A program made the translations under genes and the position numbers. The notes below the pieces were generated by a model that saw nothing but the letters and a program-made list of their open reading frames with translations, was not told the DNA's origin and searched no databases. This document shows positions 39,741 to 42,056 of a stretch of DNA of 42,056 nucleotides, piece after piece (the first letter of the stretch is position 1; the number at the start of each line of letters is the position of its first letter). The DNA comes from an uncultured Lachnospiraceae bacterium (GTDB taxonomy: Bacteria > Bacillota > Clostridia > Lachnospirales > Lachnospiraceae). Location of the stretch: NCBI GenBank assembly GCA_910589195.1, contig CAJUTC010000031.1, positions 1 to 42,056 of the forward strand. The letters are read 5' to 3'.

Positions 39741-40949
39741 ATGTTAATTGTAAAGAAATTTGGAGGAAGCTCCGTAGCGGACAGGGAACGGATTTTTAAT
39801 GTGGCAAAACGCTGCGTGGAGGATTACCAAAAGGGACATCAGATTGTAGTTGTGCTGTCAGCTATGGGAAAAACGACGGATCATTTGATTGCGAAGGCCC
39901 ATGAGATTGATCCCAACCCGCCAAAGAGGGAATTGGATATGCTCTTGGTAACCGGCGAACAGGTTTCCGTAGCATTAATGGCAATGGCATTCCATGTATT
40001 AGGGGTTCCTTCGGTTTCTCTAAATGGCGCTCAGGTAGCAATGCGTACCACCTCTGCTTATGGGGCGGCAAAGCTGAAACGAATTCAAACGGAGCGGATT
40101 CGGAATGAGCTGGAAAACCGGAGAATTGTAATCATTACCGGATTTCAGGGGATGAACAAATACGAGGACATGACCACATTAGGAAGGGGCGGCTCCGATA
40201 CCACGGCAGTGGCGCTTGCGGCAGCGCTTCATGCAGATTCCTGTGAAATTTATACAGATGTGGAAGGTGTGTATACAGCAGATCCCAGGATTGTGCCTAA
40301 CGCAAAAAAATTGCCGGAGGTTTCTTACGATGAAATGCTGGAATTTGCATCGGTAGGCGCCAAGGTTCTCCATAACCGATCCGTGGAGATGGCGAAAAAG
40401 TATGGGGTACAGCTAATCGTCCTTTCCAGCCTGTCCAGGGCAGAGGGAACGGTAGTGAAGGAGGGCACGAGGATGGAGCGGATGCTGGTAAGCGGTGTGG
40501 CTGCTGATAAAAACACAGCCAGGATTTCTGTAATCGGCGTAAAAAATGAGCCGGGAATTGCGTTTAAGATTTTTAATATGCTGGCAAGAAACCATATTAA
40601 TGTAGATATTATTATTCAGTCGGTAGGACGGGAGGACCGAAAGGATATTTCCTTTACGGTTGCGAAAAACGATCTTCAGGAGGCAATGATGCTTCTGAAT
40701 GAAAATCAGGCAGCCATTACCGCCCAGAATATTACCTGTGAGGAAGGGGTTGCCAAAGTTTCGATTATCGGAGCGGGCATGTTAAGCAATCCAGGTGTAG
40801 CGGCTAAAATGTTTGAGGCGCTCTACAGCGCTAACATAAATATTAAGATGATTGCCACATCAGAAATCCGCATTACAGTGCTGATTGATGAGGAAGACGC
40901 TAATCGGGCGGTGAGAACGGTTCATGACGCATTTGAACTTGCGGATTAG
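39741..40949 (+). CDS. lysC: Aspartate kinase
   Basis: The 402-residue enzyme phosphorylates aspartate, the first step to lysine, threonine and methionine. It starts with MLIVKKFGGSSVADRERI (KFGGSS signature), followed by VVLSAMGKTTD, ITGFQGM, TLGRGGSDTTAVALAAAL, and EIYTDVEGVYTADPRIVP in the catalytic half. Two C-terminal ACT domains (about residues 265-400) bind the feedback inhibitor. The start at 39741 is supported by GAGGAG upstream; the frame opens at 39663 but with no conserved sequence before it. Downstream, a DUF2752 gene overlaps its end by 26 bases. Confidence 0.95.
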   Translation: MLIVKKFGGSSVADRERIFNVAKRCVEDYQKGHQIVVVLSAMGKTTDHLIAKAHEIDPNPPKRELDMLLVTGEQVSVALMAMAFHVLGVPSVSLNGAQVAMRTTSAYGAAKLKRIQTERIRNELENRRIVIITGFQGMNKYEDMTTLGRGGSDTTAVALAAALHADSCEIYTDVEGVYTADPRIVPNAKKLPEVSYDEMLEFASVGAKVLHNRSVEMAKKYGVQLIVLSSLSRAEGTVVKEGTRMERMLVSGVAADKNTARISVIGVKNEPGIAFKIFNMLARNHINVDIIIQSVGREDRKDISFTVAKNDLQEAMMLLNENQAAITAQNITCEEGVAKVSIIGAGMLSNPGVAAKMFEALYSANINIKMIATSEIRITVLIDEEDANRAVRTVHDAFELAD

Positions 40950-41310
40950 CCGCTTGCCTTGCCTGTTCCATCTTTTGACCGGGTTTTACTGCCCGGGCTG
41001 CGGAGGTACAAGAGCAATAAAACTTTTATTAAAAGGGGATTTGGCGGGAAGTTTCCAGTATCATCCCCTGGTGCTTTATGGCCTGCTGATTTTTGGAATT
41101 GAGTGCATTCTGTTTTTGGCCGCTTTCAAAAGGCAAGGGAAGACGGATAAAGGCAGCAGGTTTTGGCTAGCGGGAAAACAGTATTGTTCAGGATTAGAAA
41201 AAAGATATCGGTTTTGGACATTGGCAGCCACTTTTATTGTGCTGCTTAATTGGCTGATTAAAAACATATGGTTAATGGCAGGGATTGATTTATTGCCTCC
41301 CTTGGCATAA
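40924..41310 (+). CDS. DUF2752 membrane protein
   Basis: The 128-residue protein has two or three membrane segments and the diagnostic CPGCGGTRAIKLLLKGDL near residue 23, typical of the DUF2752 family of unknown function. It overlaps the aspartate kinase end by 26 bases. A GGTGAG sequence about ten bases before the ATG is the only ribosome site seen. Co-transcription with the aspartate-family genes is likely from position, while a functional tie is unclear. Confidence 0.8.
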   Translation: MTHLNLRISRLPCLFHLLTGFYCPGCGGTRAIKLLLKGDLAGSFQYHPLVLYGLLIFGIECILFLAAFKRQGKTDKGSRFWLAGKQYCSGLEKRYRFWTLAATFIVLLNWLIKNIWLMAGIDLLPPLA

Positions 41311-41340
41311 GCGATGGAGAGGCTTGAACGCCCGTGGGTA

Positions 41341-41366
41341 AAGGAAACTAAAAGTATTTCCTTTTT
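41341..41366 (+). terminator. Weak terminator after the DUF2752 gene
   Basis: AAGGAAA (41341-41347) pairs with TTTCCTT (41357-41363), ending in a T-run. Confidence 0.45.
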
Positions 41367-41401
41367 GGAATACATGATGAAGCTGTTAACGATTCAAAAA
41401 T

Positions 41402-41443
41402 ACACCGGCTGAAAGGGAGCGATTCCTTACAGCCGGTGTTTGT
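41402..41443 (+). terminator. Strong hairpin terminator ending the lysC/DUF2752 operon
   Basis: ACACCGGCTG (41402-41411) and its perfect complement at 41430-41439 form a 10-bp stem, followed by TTTGT. Confidence 0.7.
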
Positions 41444-41508
41444 ATGCTTAGGTCTATATAAGATGTTGGTATCAATATAAGCTACTAACAAAAATCAATG
41501 TTTGCAGG

Positions 41509-42056
41509 TTAGTTTCCGTTATAATACTGCCGGAGTATTTCATTAAATAAGGCAGCGGTTTCCGGATCCTGCATCATATGGGCGGTTAACAGGTAGCATC
41601 CGAAAATAAATAAGCTTTCACAGATTCCGAAAATAGAAAGGATCAACCCAGCGATGGCATAGCCGGAAAATGGTTTCCCTTTTTTCGAAAGAATGGATAA
41701 TACAAGGCCGCCCATGCCCAGCGCAAATCCGATAATAAAGCCGGCAGGGAAACAGCAACAGCTAATGATCATGGAAGCGATTCCTAATACCATAGAGGTT
41801 ACTGCCATATTGTTAACCGGGGCGTTTGGCTGTGATGGTTGGGGCTGGGGTTGGGAATCCTGCCAGTATTGGTTATTTTGAGGCATTGGCCCTCCCTGCC
41901 CGTAGGAATAGCCTTGAGGCGGAGCCGGGTAATAAGGAACCTGTGGCGGGGGATTGGTGGGATAATTGGGACTTTGCTGCCATGGAGCTTGGTTCCCCGC
42001 TTGTCCCGGATTTTGCTCCCATGGCCCTTGGCTGTTATCTGGCTGTCCCGGATTTT
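41509..42056 (-). CDS. DUF4190-like membrane protein with Pro/Gln-rich N-terminus, 5' end outside the window
   Basis: Reading on the minus strand, the frame stays open from the stop at 41509 to the window edge at 42056, so the gene is partial. The visible 181 residues begin with a proline-, glutamine- and asparagine-rich region with loose repeats (GPWEQNPGQ, APWQQSPN, PPPQVPYYPAPPQG). Two membrane helices of the DUF4190 type follow (MAVTSMVLGIASMIISCCCFPAGFI, and GYAIAGLILSIFGICESLFIFG), then a short tail. An internal ATG at 41886 has a GGGAGG in front but lies inside the same repeat-rich frame. Function is unknown; such proteins are common in Firmicutes. Confidence 0.8.
   Translation of the reverse strand, partial: NPGQPDNSQGPWEQNPGQAGNQAPWQQSPNYPTNPPPQVPYYPAPPQGYSYGQGGPMPQNNQYWQDSQPQPQPSQPNAPVNNMAVTSMVLGIASMIISCCCFPAGFIIGFALGMGGLVLSILSKKGKPFSGYAIAGLILSIFGICESLFIFGCYLLTAHMMQDPETAALFNEILRQYYNGN

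Noticed and set aside
1..42056. CRISPR array, tRNA, rRNA or prophage
   Set aside because: I saw no regularly spaced repeats, no cloverleaf with TTCGA arms, no rRNA segments and no phage structural genes.

Overview
The window looks like chromosomal DNA of a low-to-mid GC Gram-positive anaerobe of class Clostridia, probably Lachnospiraceae. This rests on the hpf-secA-prfB gene order, strong AGGAGG-type ribosome binding sites, a Bce-type peptide-sensing module, a DUF1576 membrane protein, and a TetM-like GTPase carrying a NYN nuclease domain. No tRNA, rRNA, CRISPR array or prophage is visible.

Layout. (1) 1-2042: a complete IS256-family element (terminal inverted repeats 6-27 and 1799-1820) has inserted into a class II aldolase gene, leaving only its N-terminal part. 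(2) 2200-8040: a leftward catabolic gene set (class II aldolase, metallo-beta-lactamase-fold hydrolase, Tm-1-like/UPF0261 protein, GntP-family permease) faces a divergent FadR-type GntR regulator. The substrate cannot be read from sequence. (3) 8094-13214: NUDIX hydrolase, BceR-like regulator, BceS-like kinase and a BceAB-like ABC transporter, mostly joined by ATGA overlaps, likely for sensing and resisting cell-envelope-active peptides. (4) 13170-19803: AraC regulator, CapA-like protein, asparagine synthetase, an ion-transporter-type permease and a small DUF3592-like membrane protein. (5) 20016-22559: an orphan hybrid histidine kinase with two receiver domains. (6) 22790-27190: a translationally coupled set of TetM-like GTPase::NYN nuclease, HicB-like protein and MATE exporter. 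(7) 27230-30763: an SDR reductase resembling the EF-P 5-aminopentanone reductase, flanked by two 85-bp direct repeats, then a thioredoxin reductase and a secreted SH3/NlpC-P60 hydrolase. (8) 30811-32989: DUF1576 membrane protein and hibernation factor HPF. (9) 33000-33775: a regulatory intergenic region with a cluster of DnaA-box-like sites and a promoter driving a roughly 180-nt structured RNA (raiA-motif candidate). (10) 33776-42056: secA, prfB with its programmed +1 frameshift, then an ACT protein, homoserine dehydrogenase, aspartate kinase and a DUF2752 protein, and finally a DUF4190-like protein running off the right edge.

The best leads for new biology are the TetM-like GTPase fused to a Rae1/YacP-like NYN ribonuclease with its coupled neighbours, the structured RNA plus DnaA-box cluster between hpf and secA, the 85-bp repeat pair around the SDR gene, and the unassigned catabolic locus interrupted by the IS. 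All identifications come from reading motifs and layout; no database search was run.
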